A stretch of 64,000 bases of DNA from FEN-987 sp964598845. Lineage in GTDB: Archaea > Thermoproteota > Bathyarchaeia > 40CM-2-53-6. Where the stretch lies: NCBI GenBank assembly GCA_964598845.1, contig CAZRDM010000003.1, forward strand, positions 62,001 through 126,000. The letters run 5' to 3'. This document shows positions 34,618-42,111 of this stretch, piece after piece. The position numbers and the translations under genes are program-made. Below the pieces are notes generated by a model. That model was not told the DNA's origin. It searched no databases and saw nothing but the letters and a program-made list of their open reading frames with translations. Numbering within the stretch: position 1 is the stretch's first letter; each line of letters starts with the position of its first letter.

Positions 34618-35166
34618 CTATTCCGCTGCCGCTTGGCCAGCCGCGGCAGCTGCTACGATCTTCCTTAATGGATGATCGCTCTTTGCGACTGGGCTATGCG
34701 AAAAGTATCTGATCTTCTGTTCTTCATCGCGACTCACGACATAGCCTGGAACCGTGACAACCCTTCCTGCAACAGATATGTGGCCGTGCGAAACCAACTG
34801 CCGCGCTTGATGTGGAGTCTTTGCTAAGCCACGTCTAAGCACTATTGTCTGTAATCGACGCTCGAGGAGGTCTCGGATCTCTAGGTCCAAGATATCGTCA
34901 ATGGAAGCAGACTCCGAAAGAACGCCGGTTCGGGTCAATTTCGAAAGGTACTCGCGCTCCTCATTCGCTCTCTCCGTTTCTGTCTTTCCAAGAAGTGTCC
35001 TTGCTATGCCTCTGACCTCAGATAACATAGTCTTGTATCGCCAAAGCTCACGTTTGTTCCGCAGGCCGTATTCCCCCACGAGATGCAGCTCAACATCGAG
35101 CTGATCGCGCCGCCAAGGATGCCTAGGAGTCTCGTAGCTCTTTCGTTGTTTCTTCGGATCACCCAT
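34618..35166 (-). CDS. rps4: Ribosomal protein S4 (uS4)
   Basis: 182 aa. PRHPWRRDQLDVELHLVGEYGLRNKRELWR and an S4 RNA-binding domain LERRLQTIVLRRGLAKTPHQARQLVSHGHISVAGRVV (split over ~105-150). Alanine-rich C-terminus. Follows S13 by 12 bp. Confidence 0.96.
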   Translation of the reverse strand: MGDPKKQRKSYETPRHPWRRDQLDVELHLVGEYGLRNKRELWRYKTMLSEVRGIARTLLGKTETERANEEREYLSKLTRTGVLSESASIDDILDLEIRDLLERRLQTIVLRRGLAKTPHQARQLVSHGHISVAGRVVTVPGYVVSRDEEQKIRYFSHSPVAKSDHPLRKIVAAAAAGQAAAE

Positions 35167-35178
35167 CGCTCATTCACA

Positions 35179-35670
35179 CTACTTTTTCTCTTCTTTCTCT
35201 CTTTCCGCCCTTGCAGCCTCCAAGACGGCTTTCTTCGCTACACCAACAGCTCTTCCCTTACGACCCGTTGTGCGGGTTCGCTGCCCGCGCACCTTCAATC
35301 CTAACGAATGCCTAACACCTTTCCACGTCCTAATATCTCTCATGAAATCGATATCATTCTTGACCGCCAAAGCAAGGTCGGGACCTATCCAGTGAAGATC
35401 ACGTCCATCCCCGGGGCTCTTTCTTCTATTGAACAAGTGGGATGGCAGCCCGTATCTTATTGGGTCCCGCATTATGTCTTCAAGCTTCTGAACTTCTCCT
35501 TCGGTAAGTTCTCCCACTCTCGTCTCAGGTCTCAACTCCGCAGCTCTGACTATTGCAGCTGCATAGCTTGGACCGATTCCTATGATTCTGGTGAGACCGT
35601 AGACTATCTTCTTCGTCCCGTCAAGATCGGTCCCTGCTACTCGGAGTATGTGCCTAAACTCCCTTGACAT
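35179..35670 (-). CDS. rps13: Ribosomal protein S13 (uS13)
   Basis: 163 aa from ATG 35670 (M-S-R-E-F-R-H-I-L); an upstream in-frame TTG at 35682 is possible. Central GIGPSYAAAIVRAAELRPETRVG, LFNRRKSPGDGRDLHW and the C-terminal tRNA-contact tail GVRHSLGLKVRGQRTRTTGRKG. A TATA-like CTTTAATA lies on the minus strand at ~35710-35718, indicating a short leader and the start of the S13-S4 unit. Confidence 0.96.
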   Translation of the reverse strand: MSREFRHILRVAGTDLDGTKKIVYGLTRIIGIGPSYAAAIVRAAELRPETRVGELTEGEVQKLEDIMRDPIRYGLPSHLFNRRKSPGDGRDLHWIGPDLALAVKNDIDFMRDIRTWKGVRHSLGLKVRGQRTRTTGRKGRAVGVAKKAVLEAARAEREKEEKK

Positions 35671-35839
35671 GGATAGCACCAAGTTCCGGTAGCCGAAAAG
35701 AGAGAAGCGTATTAAAGTCTTGCCGGGTCCATTGAGAGTCGCTACTCATCTGCCCGATGACAATTGCGGTGGCTGACTACGACACTGTGATGGGCTTTGG
35801 CAAATTACTGCAGTCCCGGAATTCCTAGAGATTGCGTAG

Positions 35840-36034
35840 TCAAGTTAAGGTGCTGGTGAAGACCATTTCTCTTTCGTTGCTCGAGTTTTCGGATCTACAG
35901 AACGGACATTTTGTCCTGATGTCTGAGAGACGGCTTTGATCCCTTTGGAGCGTTTCCCAGTCGAGCAGGATCCCAGATTGGTATATGGCGCCGCATTTTC
36001 GGCACCTGATGAGGAGCTGGCCCAACCATATCAC
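35840..36034 (-). CDS. Small zinc-ribbon protein (probable)
   Basis: 64 aa from GTG 36034. Two knuckles, CRKCG (~11-15) and CPFCRS (~43-48), separated by ~28 residues with W-E-T-L in between: a zinc-ribbon plan. Short and isolated in the gene-poor accessory stretch between rps13 and tRNA-Ser. Not otherwise recognised; could be a transcription-linked or orphan ribbon. Confidence 0.5.
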   Translation of the reverse strand: MIWLGQLLIRCRKCGAIYQSGILLDWETLQRDQSRLSDIRTKCPFCRSENSSNEREMVFTSTLT

Positions 36035-36174
36035 GGTGAGAACTCTTACAGTTCTATTACTGGTTCATTGTCTTACCAAGGAGAAAAGGATTAGAAACAG
36101 CGTTGTGCTTCCGGGTGGTTGGCTTTCGCTCTGGTTGAGCAATGTTGTGTAAATCATACCAGGGGCGCCGGAAA

Positions 36175-36306
36175 CTACTGTTTCTGCTTGGGAAGGATCT
36201 TCGCCAAGTATTCCGAGAATTGGTCGTCCGTCAGACCTTTCTCTTTGGCTGTTCTAGCGAGCTCTTGATATTCCTTACCAGAGATCCAAATCCTCTTGCT
36301 TGACAT
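36175..36306 (-). CDS. 43-residue small ORF
   Basis: Starts M-S-S-K-R-I-W-I-S-G and has an amphipathic charged body KEYQELARTAKEKGL then TDDQFSEYLAKILPKQK. ATG 36306 is preceded by an AAAGGAAG Shine-Dalgarno-like run at good spacing. Composition is protein-like (no rare residues, helix-forming) and similar to short ribbon-helix-helix or antitoxin-like peptides, but no family is assigned. Confidence 0.5.
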   Translation of the reverse strand: MSSKRIWISGKEYQELARTAKEKGLTDDQFSEYLAKILPKQKQ

Positions 36307-36521
36307 CTGCTTCCTTTCGGTATTCGGTGGTAACTTCGATTTGGATTTCAAACCTATCCACCGAGGGTTGCGAGTATCAACTCCGGGGCGCGATAGTTAT
36401 GCTTGCCCCAGAAGAGGTGCGGTGGTGCGTAGCGGCTTTTAGATATTCGGCTTCAGCTAGATTATGACAATTGTTATATTCTGATTGCTAAACCTATGAT
36501 GGGTCCACTTTGTCAACCTTG

Positions 36522-36722
36522 ATGTGCGAAGCTTGTGGGAAAGCTCCAGCAAGGAGTCACGACATACTATGCATGGATTGCTCACGAGCCTACCTAATGT
36601 TGCTAGACCTAATTCAGGAACATCCGCGCTTGGCTGAAGACGATATTGCCCGCCTCAAAGAATTGTTCAAATGGCGAACCAAAAAAGAGCAGGAGTGGCT
36701 AAAGACAATCCTGGCCAAGTAG
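36522..36722 (+). CDS. Small CxxC protein
   Basis: 66 aa from ATG 36522; TTG 36510 adds four residues. One zinc knuckle pair, CEACGKAPARSHDILCMDC (CxxC...CxxC), followed by a helical part LMLLDLIQEHPRLAEDDIAR and KWRTKKEQEWLKTILAK. A TATA-like GTTATATTC at ~36473-36481 is correctly placed for a short leader. Function unknown. Confidence 0.65.
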   Translation: MCEACGKAPARSHDILCMDCSRAYLMLLDLIQEHPRLAEDDIARLKELFKWRTKKEQEWLKTILAK

Positions 36723-37020
36723 CGGGTAGAACTGACTCCGGCTAGTAAGAAATTGCAGTATTCTTAGCGCAGACTTGTGGCGGAAGCGTTTTCACCGGAC
36801 GTCCGCATTCACCGTTCTTGAAAGGCGAGCTCTTCGCTAAGCGCCTAATCCTTGATTACGTTCTGGTTTCTGGCAAGAAAGGTCATCGTATCCGTCCCGC
36901 ATGGAAAAGAGCCTGCCTCGAAGGAATCGTGAGCCAAGAGTGGATTTTCCAGGACTCTCCGTCCATAGTTCTATGGAATGACAGACCCGCGATTGATGAA
37001 GCCAGGCCGCCTGGAGCATT
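36723..37020. other. Gene-poor stretch in accessory island
   Basis: No gene I can support. Short open frames on both strands overlap each other and show no motif. It adjoins the decayed PIN-domain sequence to its right. Confidence 0.5.
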
Positions 37021-37250
37021 CTACTGTGGTTTCATAACGCCTTTCTGTTTGACCGTCTGAAACGGCTCAGCCCTCGGCACGTCGAGTTTGTCGAAGTGCT
37101 TGTCGAAGCTTACGATCGTCCGCTGTCAGTCTCTTTGCAGCATAGTACTAGAGAGCGTCGTCAAAATCGAGTGATCCTCTCGGCCAACGCAGCTGACATC
37201 TCTTCAGCGATACCATACGTGATCGTTGCCAACACACTGTTGGGGACGCG
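37021..37250 (-). pseudogene. Decayed VapC-like PIN-domain toxin
   Basis: Minus-strand fragments in changing frames line up with the C-terminal half of a PIN domain. TVLATITYGIAEEMSAALAE lies in one frame. LDFDDAL, an in-frame TAG, then YYAAKRLTAD lie in a second. TIVSFDKHFDKLDVPRAEPF lies in a third. The DFDDAL and VSFDKHFD acidic motifs are typical of VapC. At least two frameshifts and a stop make it non-functional. No VapB partner or N-terminal half is visible. Confidence 0.65.
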
Positions 37251-37320
37251 ATCACTTCCATATCGTTCCCGGAGACGAAGCCTGAGCTCTTGGCTCGGAC
37301 ACATTCCTGAACCTAAGGTT

Positions 37321-37344
37321 TGGCGCCGGGAGAGGGAGCTGAAC
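37321..37344 (-). repeat. tRNA-Ser 3'-end duplicate (possible att site remnant)
   Basis: TGGCGCCGGGAGAGGGA is identical over 17 bp to 38507-38523, the complement of the tRNA-Ser 3' end including CCA; 22 of 24 bases match when extended to GAAC. The tRNA similarity stops there. Such a displaced tRNA tail is what tRNA-targeting integrases leave. Confidence 0.7.
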
Positions 37345-37597
37345 TAAAGGTTCAAGATCCCTACATTCTGGGACTCCTTGACACCCCTTACGAAGAGACT
37401 GCGAAGCGAGCTGGCCAGTTCAACTCTGGTTGCCCGCAACACCACACGACTAAAGCCTGAATGACGACCGTTCGATTTTGTGGGTAGCACGAATACACCA
37501 ACACACAAAAGGTAAGTTACACCTGCCCAAAACACCTGAGTCTTTCCACAAGGAATTTTGCCGAGATAAAGCGTAATATCTTGCGCCTGATGCCATA

Positions 37598-38389
37598 ATG
37601 GCTTTGCGTGAACGCGTGTCCATTCCGCTGCTCGAGACCTTGATCCCGGGTGGCGTTAGGCCAGGCACAATGTTCTTGGTCGAATTTGACCCAGCTTCTC
37701 AATGGTTGACGATTGCGACAAGCCTCGCTGCACGATTCCTGAGGGACGGCGGACGAGTTACTTATGTCGCTTGCAATCGACCACCCGAAGATGTTCGATC
37801 CAGTCTCGAAGCTCTTGGGGTGGATGCGAAGCGTGAATTCGAAGAGAGAAAACTTGTGATAGATGATTGGTATTCAGCGGGACTCAGCGGAGGACGCCTC
37901 GCATCTTCCGACGGTCAGTACGGTTGGGAACCCATCGAGGGCGGAGGGCGTATGCGCTCACTGAAAGTCAGTGACCTCAGTGTTGAATGGCTCAAGATGA
38001 TGAAACAGGCCTTTCAACCCGATGATGTCGCTGAGTCTTGGCCTCCTGGAGCTTTGGGAATTCATGAATCTCTCTCGGAAGCTCTTCGCTTCAACGAAGA
38101 GAACGCCTTCGCGGAATGGATGGCAAGCAGAGCCATTCCAAACGAACGTAGAGCCAAGAGAATAACGTTGCATGGTGTCGCTACAGGAATTCACAGCGAA
38201 TCTTTCTACAGGCGTATGGAAAGCGCGACAGACGGCCTAATTGAGGTGAGAGTTCTGGAGCGCGAGAACGAGGCTCGGGATTGTCTTCGAGTGAAAAGTC
38301 TAAAGGGTCAACCTCGCGACTCTCGTTGGTGTGAAATTGAAATCAAACCAAACGGCGAAGCCGTCTTAACGACACGAAAACGTACATGA
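37598..38389 (+). CDS. KaiC/RAD55-like protein without Walker A
   Basis: 263 aa. The start has the layout of KaiC-family ATPases: LLETLIPGGVRPGTMFLVEF, then a helix LTIATSLAARFLRDGGRVTYVACNRPPEDVRSSLEALGV. The P-loop GPPGTGKT is replaced by FDPASQW. A middle region is variable, and the C-terminus ends in GLIEVRVLERENEARDCLRV, with strand spacing like the KaiC core. Probably an ATP-independent relative. Lies between the tRNA-tail duplicate and the tRNA-Ser gene. Confidence 0.6.
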   Translation: MALRERVSIPLLETLIPGGVRPGTMFLVEFDPASQWLTIATSLAARFLRDGGRVTYVACNRPPEDVRSSLEALGVDAKREFEERKLVIDDWYSAGLSGGRLASSDGQYGWEPIEGGGRMRSLKVSDLSVEWLKMMKQAFQPDDVAESWPPGALGIHESLSEALRFNEENAFAEWMASRAIPNERRAKRITLHGVATGIHSESFYRRMESATDGLIEVRVLERENEARDCLRVKSLKGQPRDSRWCEIEIKPNGEAVLTTRKRT

Positions 38390-38506
38390 ACACGTCGCAA
38401 GCTTATTGGTGGGTTTTTCATCTATAGTTCTAATGGTGCGAACGACCTAGTTTGAATCGTCGTCCTTCAGCCTTTGATCGTATGCGTGCACCGTTAAGCC
38501 CTAGGA

Positions 38507-38624
38507 TGGCGCCGGGAGAGGGATTTGAACCCTCGCGGCCTATGAAGGCCACAGGCTTACGGTTGCTTGACTCCAGGCTTGGGCTTCTTGGAATCTGCCC
38601 CTTACCAGACTAGGGAACCCCGGC
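38507..38624 (-). tRNA. tRNA-Ser(GGA) with two introns
   Basis: Acceptor stem GCCGGGG/TCCCGGC, discriminator G and an encoded CCA (38509-38507). T arm GAGGG-TTCAAAT-CCCTC; long variable arm GGCCTTCATAGGCC. The anticodon stem CAGGC/GCCTG forms only if a 16-nt insert at 38594-38579 (between positions 29 and 30) is removed. The loop C-T-GGA-G...A needs a second 13-nt insert at 38570-38558 (37/38, canonical site) removed. Spliced length is 89 nt with CCA. The anticodon GGA and discriminator G agree on serine. Confidence 0.85.
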
Positions 38625-38650
38625 GCATGAAGTCCAGATTCGTTTGGCTC

Positions 38651-38657
38651 ATTTAAG
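38651..38657 (-). promoter_or_regulatory. TATA box of tRNA-Ser(GGA)
   Basis: Minus-strand ACTTAAAT lies about 27 nt before the tRNA 5' end. The same ACTTAAAT sequence precedes the second tRNA-Ser gene at 58.6 kb at matching distance. Confidence 0.7.
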
Positions 38658-38677
38658 TCTGTACGAGCCCTGCAGGC

Positions 38678-39695
38678 TTAGTGCTTCCATAGAGGTGGGT
38701 ATGTGCCCCTCTCCATGAGAACCCTCTCCGTCTTTACCGCGATTCCGGATTCTCGATCTAGAACCTCCTGCGTCGTCATTAGAGTTCGTCCAAGTGCAAC
38801 TGCTTCACCCTTCAGCGTCAGCAACGCGACTGGTCTGTTCTGCTCAATAGAGGAATCAAGTTTCACTATGCCTGGTACAGCCAAATTGGCACCATGGCAG
38901 ACTGAGTCAACTGCAGAGTCCCGGATAACGATTTGTGGAATTGAACTTAGCGCGAGCTCCATCGGCTTGATTATTGCGCGAAGCGGCCCTTCGTTACCGG
39001 CTTCGAACTCGCTGTTTGCAACACTGATTTCATGTAATGTTACCGAGCCGCCATCTTCGGTGAAGGGCCCGGCACATGTTCTTCTCAGCTCGCGCATGTG
39101 AGCACCGCAACCCAGCACCTCACCGATGTCGGAGCACAGTTTTCGAATGTATGTTCCTGCTTGACAGGAGCAGGAGAACAGAACTCTTCGACCTTCAATT
39201 TCGTGTAAATTCAGTTGATAGATGAATCGCTTTCTCGGCTCCCGCTTGACTGAAGCTCTGAGAGGTGGTTTCTGGTAGATCTCCCCCACAAACTCGGTCA
39301 TGACTTCACGGAGAGTACTTTCTGGAACATCGTCATGGATCTCCATTACGCAGACGTACTCTTTACCAGAGAAGAGAAAACTCTGAACGACCTTCGTTGC
39401 GTCTTCCAAAGCTACGGGTAGAACACCGGTTACTTTTGGATCTCCCCGACTAAGAGGTCTCTAGGGTTCCCCCGTGACCGGCGTGGGATAACTTCATCAT
39501 CCGCTTGATCCAAGCTACCACCTCGTGACTGGACGGTCCAGCAGGCTTGTCCACATTGACGATACCGTATCTCACGTGAAGCGGCATCGGTCTGTTTTCA
39601 GGTTGACATCCGTATTTAGGATCAGTTACGTCCTCAGCCTTCGTGAAAACCTCTCTCTGGACCGCCCAAGGTACTACCGCCTGCAAATGATTCAC
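38678..39695 (-). CDS. cbf5: tRNA/rRNA pseudouridine synthase Cbf5 (TruB family), interrupted by a 19-nt insertion
   Basis: Catalytic subunit of archaeal H/ACA RNPs. Exon 1 (39695-39462, 78 codons) carries GIVNVDKPAGPSSHEVVAWI and HAGHGGTL. Exon 2 (39442-38678) begins DPKVTGVLPVALEDATKVV and ends in a PUA domain. Between them 19 nt put the frame out; removing 39461-39443 restores GGTLDP, with D79 the catalytic Asp, and gives 332 aa, the normal family length. GTG 39695 has a GAGGTG Shine-Dalgarno sequence. Best read as a spliced archaeal mRNA intron; a frameshifted pseudogene or assembly error is the alternative. Confidence 0.88.
39443..39461 (-). other. Putative cbf5 mRNA intron (19 nt)
   Basis: Sense GAGACCTCTTAGTCGGGGA. 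Because of a repeated GA the boundaries can slide by up to 2 nt (to 39441-39459) with the same product. It contains an in-frame TAG when unspliced. CCTC and GGGG inside can pair as a short stem. I could not draw a canonical 4-bp bulge-helix-bulge core by eye, so a relaxed motif would be needed. Confidence 0.7.
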
Positions 39696-39818
39696 CTCTG
39701 CACCTCGTTAGAGGCTCGACGGTAATAAGGAGGAGTGAATGCTCCGGCGGTATCAGAGAAACTGTGGAAAATCAGTTCACAAACACAAGGAAAAACATCA
39801 GCGGTCGCTTACCGAATA

Positions 39819-40115
39819 TCACGCTGCTGCAGCTCTTAGCACTGGCAAGGCCTGCTGTTTCATAAACTCCCCTTTCTTAGCTCTCTTCAACGCCCTCTCG
39901 ACTTCCTCGTCGGTTGCACCTTTCTTTATCTCGATGCTTTCAGCCATCGGTTCCAAATGGTCAACGTTTGTTCGCCTTCGTCTAACCCCATTCAGACCTT
40001 TGGGACCAGTAACAAGTACGAAGTTCTTGTCGATGACATCCACTACCACGCACTTCTTCCCTGTTTCACGTCCGGCGAGTTTCACGCATATCCTTCCAAC
40101 TTCGAAACTGGACAT
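39819..40115 (-). CDS. rpl14e: Ribosomal protein L14e (eL14)
   Basis: 98 aa with KOW-type N-terminus: FEVGRICVKLAGRETGKKCVVVD, FVLVTGPKGLNGVRRRRTN, then VDHLEPM and a helical tail ending in Ala repeats. In the conserved cmk-L14e-cbf5 order. Confidence 0.94.
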   Translation of the reverse strand: MSSFEVGRICVKLAGRETGKKCVVVDVIDKNFVLVTGPKGLNGVRRRRTNVDHLEPMAESIEIKKGATDEEVERALKRAKKGEFMKQQALPVLRAAAA

Positions 40116-40176
40116 CCTTCATCACGTGCTTGGGTTTCTAGCCGTACAATCTTGAGCTATACATAAGTCTAACCGA

Positions 40177-40734
40177 CTAGGGGCCGCCTGATTTCTTCTT
40201 GTTGAAGTAGTTTCGAACGGTTTCGATTACCATCGACTTTGTCTTCTCGATCGGGTGAAGGCTAGTGTCTATTCTGAGGTCGTAAACGCTAAGATCATCC
40301 ACATCGATGCCATAGTATTTCTTGTATCGTTGTTTCTGAACGAGTTCGCGGCTAAGAGTTTGTTTTCTGGCTGATGGAATCGAGATACCCTCTCTTTCTG
40401 CAATTCTTCTCATCCTAACTTCGTCAGGTGCGGTTAGTAGGAGTTTCATGTCTGCGAGTTTCTTCACCATCCATGCTCCGAGCTGCGCATCGATGACAAC
40501 TCCGCCTTTCTCTGCTTCTTCCTTTGTTCTTTCATCGATGATATGATCTATCGCTGGACCCTCGGCTGCGATCCTGCTGAACTCTTGTAGCCCCATCTTT
40601 CTTTCCTTTGCCAACTCTCGGAAAAGATCGCCGGCACAGACGTATCGCAGGTTAAGAGCTTCAGCAAGTGCTTTTGCGTAGGTTGATTTGCCTGTTCCAT
40701 GGGGGCCACTTACCGTGATAACCGCCCCCGCCAA
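40177..40734 (-). CDS. cmk: Cytidylate kinase, archaeal type
   Basis: 185 aa P-loop kinase: ITVSGPHGTGKSTYAKALAE (Walker A), VCAGDLFRELAKERKM, GVVIDAQLGAWM and MRRIAEREGISIPSAR. Phosphorylates (d)CMP. TTG start at 40734. Six bases after the L34e stop in the conserved archaeal order. Confidence 0.94.
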   Translation of the reverse strand: MAGAVITVSGPHGTGKSTYAKALAEALNLRYVCAGDLFRELAKERKMGLQEFSRIAAEGPAIDHIIDERTKEEAEKGGVVIDAQLGAWMVKKLADMKLLLTAPDEVRMRRIAEREGISIPSARKQTLSRELVQKQRYKKYYGIDVDDLSVYDLRIDTSLHPIEKTKSMVIETVRNYFNKKKSGGP

Positions 40735-40740
40735 GACCTA

Positions 40741-40998
40741 TCAGACCCTGACAGTTGAACGAGTTATTTCTCGGAGACAGATGTGGCAAACAACTCCGCC
40801 GAAGGGTCGCGTTGGTCGCCTCGAAGACTTTGCGATATTCCGAATCGAACCTGACGCAACACCTCGGAGCGGTAGCCCACATCGGATGCAGCTTGCTCCT
40901 GCGCGAATTGCCCTCCGGTAATGCGTGGATACTCGACCTCCTGGAAGTCTTAGGGACTCCCGTTTAGCAGTGCGGCTTCGACGAGTACGTTGCGGCAT
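40741..40998 (-). CDS. rpl34e: Ribosomal protein L34e (eL34)
   Basis: 85 aa. Basic N-terminus PQRTRRSRTAKRES, a zinc-binding CIRCGLPLRGV and CHICLRE pair and SSRRPTRPFGG. L34e is absent from some archaeal lineages, so its presence is a useful taxonomic mark. Confidence 0.94.
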   Translation of the reverse strand: MPQRTRRSRTAKRESLRLPGGRVSTHYRRAIRAGASCIRCGLPLRGVASGSIRNIAKSSRRPTRPFGGVVCHICLREITRSTVRV

Positions 40999-41002
40999 TC
41001 AG

Positions 41003-41518
41003 CTATTCACTCATTCCTATGCCGAATAGTCTCATGATTGGCAGGTTGACTGCGAAGGAACTGAGGAAGTACCAAGAGATGAAGTTCAAATCTGTGCCGA
41101 CGAATGGAAGTGGGAATGGCGCATAGGCTACGATTTCATATCCGAACACCGCGCTCAAAAGATACCAGAGCAGTAGGAACGGCACAAATGTTACCGCTGT
41201 GACCTTGAATTGTTCCATGCTTGCCCGGGCCTGAAGCTTGGTCATGGCTTGTTGCTTCTTCATCAGTTTCGATAGGGTTTGGGTGTCATTTGCCTTCCTG
41301 GCCTTGGTTACCTCCTTCTGCCAAGCTTGGAATTCTCTCATCGATTTCCTGACCATGTCATAGTCAACAAGGAGCTTTGCTGCTGATGCGGAGGCTAGGC
41401 CCAGAGCGATAGCAATACCAAGAGTGAAAATGGTGGAACTTGGAGTCTGTGGAGGTTGACCTATGTAGGGCGTCAAAGCTACTTTGACCCATGTCACTAT
41501 ATCGTCTATGAAGCTCAA
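41003..41518 (-). CDS. DUF106 membrane protein (Oxa1/EMC3/Get1-related insertase)
   Basis: 171 aa. TM1 ~28-48, a cytosolic coiled coil with KSMREFQAWQKEVTKARKAN and LMKKQQAMTKLQA (~60-95), then TM2 (~105-125) and TM3 (~145-165) around FVGTDLNFISWYFLSS. Matches archaeal DUF106, thought to insert membrane proteins. Overlaps the adenylate kinase stop by 4 bp and lies next to secY, fitting a role in membrane-protein biogenesis. Confidence 0.93.
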   Translation of the reverse strand: MSFIDDIVTWVKVALTPYIGQPPQTPSSTIFTLGIAIALGLASASAAKLLVDYDMVRKSMREFQAWQKEVTKARKANDTQTLSKLMKKQQAMTKLQARASMEQFKVTAVTFVPFLLLWYLLSAVFGYEIVAYAPFPLPFVGTDLNFISWYFLSSFAVNLPIMRLFGIGMSE

Positions 41519-42102
41519 GCATGTCCCTCCACTGCACGGCGGATGACTTCGAGGAGCTCCTGTGCCGCTTCCTTCTGCTTCCCATCGTCATTTCTTATAA
41601 CCTTCACCGGTGCACCCGTCATCACTGCGGAAGCCGCTGCGATAGCTCTAGACCACGCGAGGTCGAACGCTATCTCCTCCGCCAAGGACCCCTCTCGTTT
41701 GCGATCGATGTCGCTTCGTCGCCTTGCAGCTATATGCTCAGGATTTGCCTCCACCAAGACCAGCAGTTGGGGACTTAGCCTTTCCAAGACTTTCTCGGGG
41801 AGACCCGCCCACATGCCTGAAGATGTCCGAATAAACATGTGAGTGTCGATAACAGCTGTGCCCTGTCCCGCACGACTAGCAATCTCGCTGGCTGCAAGCT
41901 CCTGTACTTTCTTCTGCATCTCCAAGTTTTGCCTCCTCATGTCGTCCCTGTGGAGATCTTTGCCCAAGTCACGCATTATCCCGTTCATGATTGTTCCAAA
42001 GTTGAGTACGGTGAGGTTGAACTTGTTCTGCTTCGCCAAGGCTACTAGTTCGTTGAGGACTGTGGTTTTTCCGACTCCAGGTATGCCCGTGACGACCACC
42101 AT
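41515..42102 (-). CDS. adkA: Adenylate kinase, archaeal type
   Basis: 195 aa. MVVVTGIPGVGKTTVLNELV (Walker A), LNFGTIMNGIMRDLG, RDDMRRQNLEMQKKVQELAA, AVIDTHMFIRTSSGMWAGLP and RRRSDIDRKREG. Interconverts AMP, ADP and ATP. Follows secY by 9 bp. Confidence 0.95.
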   Translation of the reverse strand: MVVVTGIPGVGKTTVLNELVALAKQNKFNLTVLNFGTIMNGIMRDLGKDLHRDDMRRQNLEMQKKVQELAASEIASRAGQGTAVIDTHMFIRTSSGMWAGLPEKVLERLSPQLLVLVEANPEHIAARRRSDIDRKREGSLAEEIAFDLAWSRAIAAASAVMTGAPVKVIRNDDGKQKEAAQELLEVIRRAVEGHA

Positions 42103-42111
42103 TCGCAGTGC

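Noticed and set aside
36818..37060. 80-codon plus-strand frame in the accessory island
   Set aside because: No motif, no promoter box, and it overlaps the decayed PIN sequence on the other strand.
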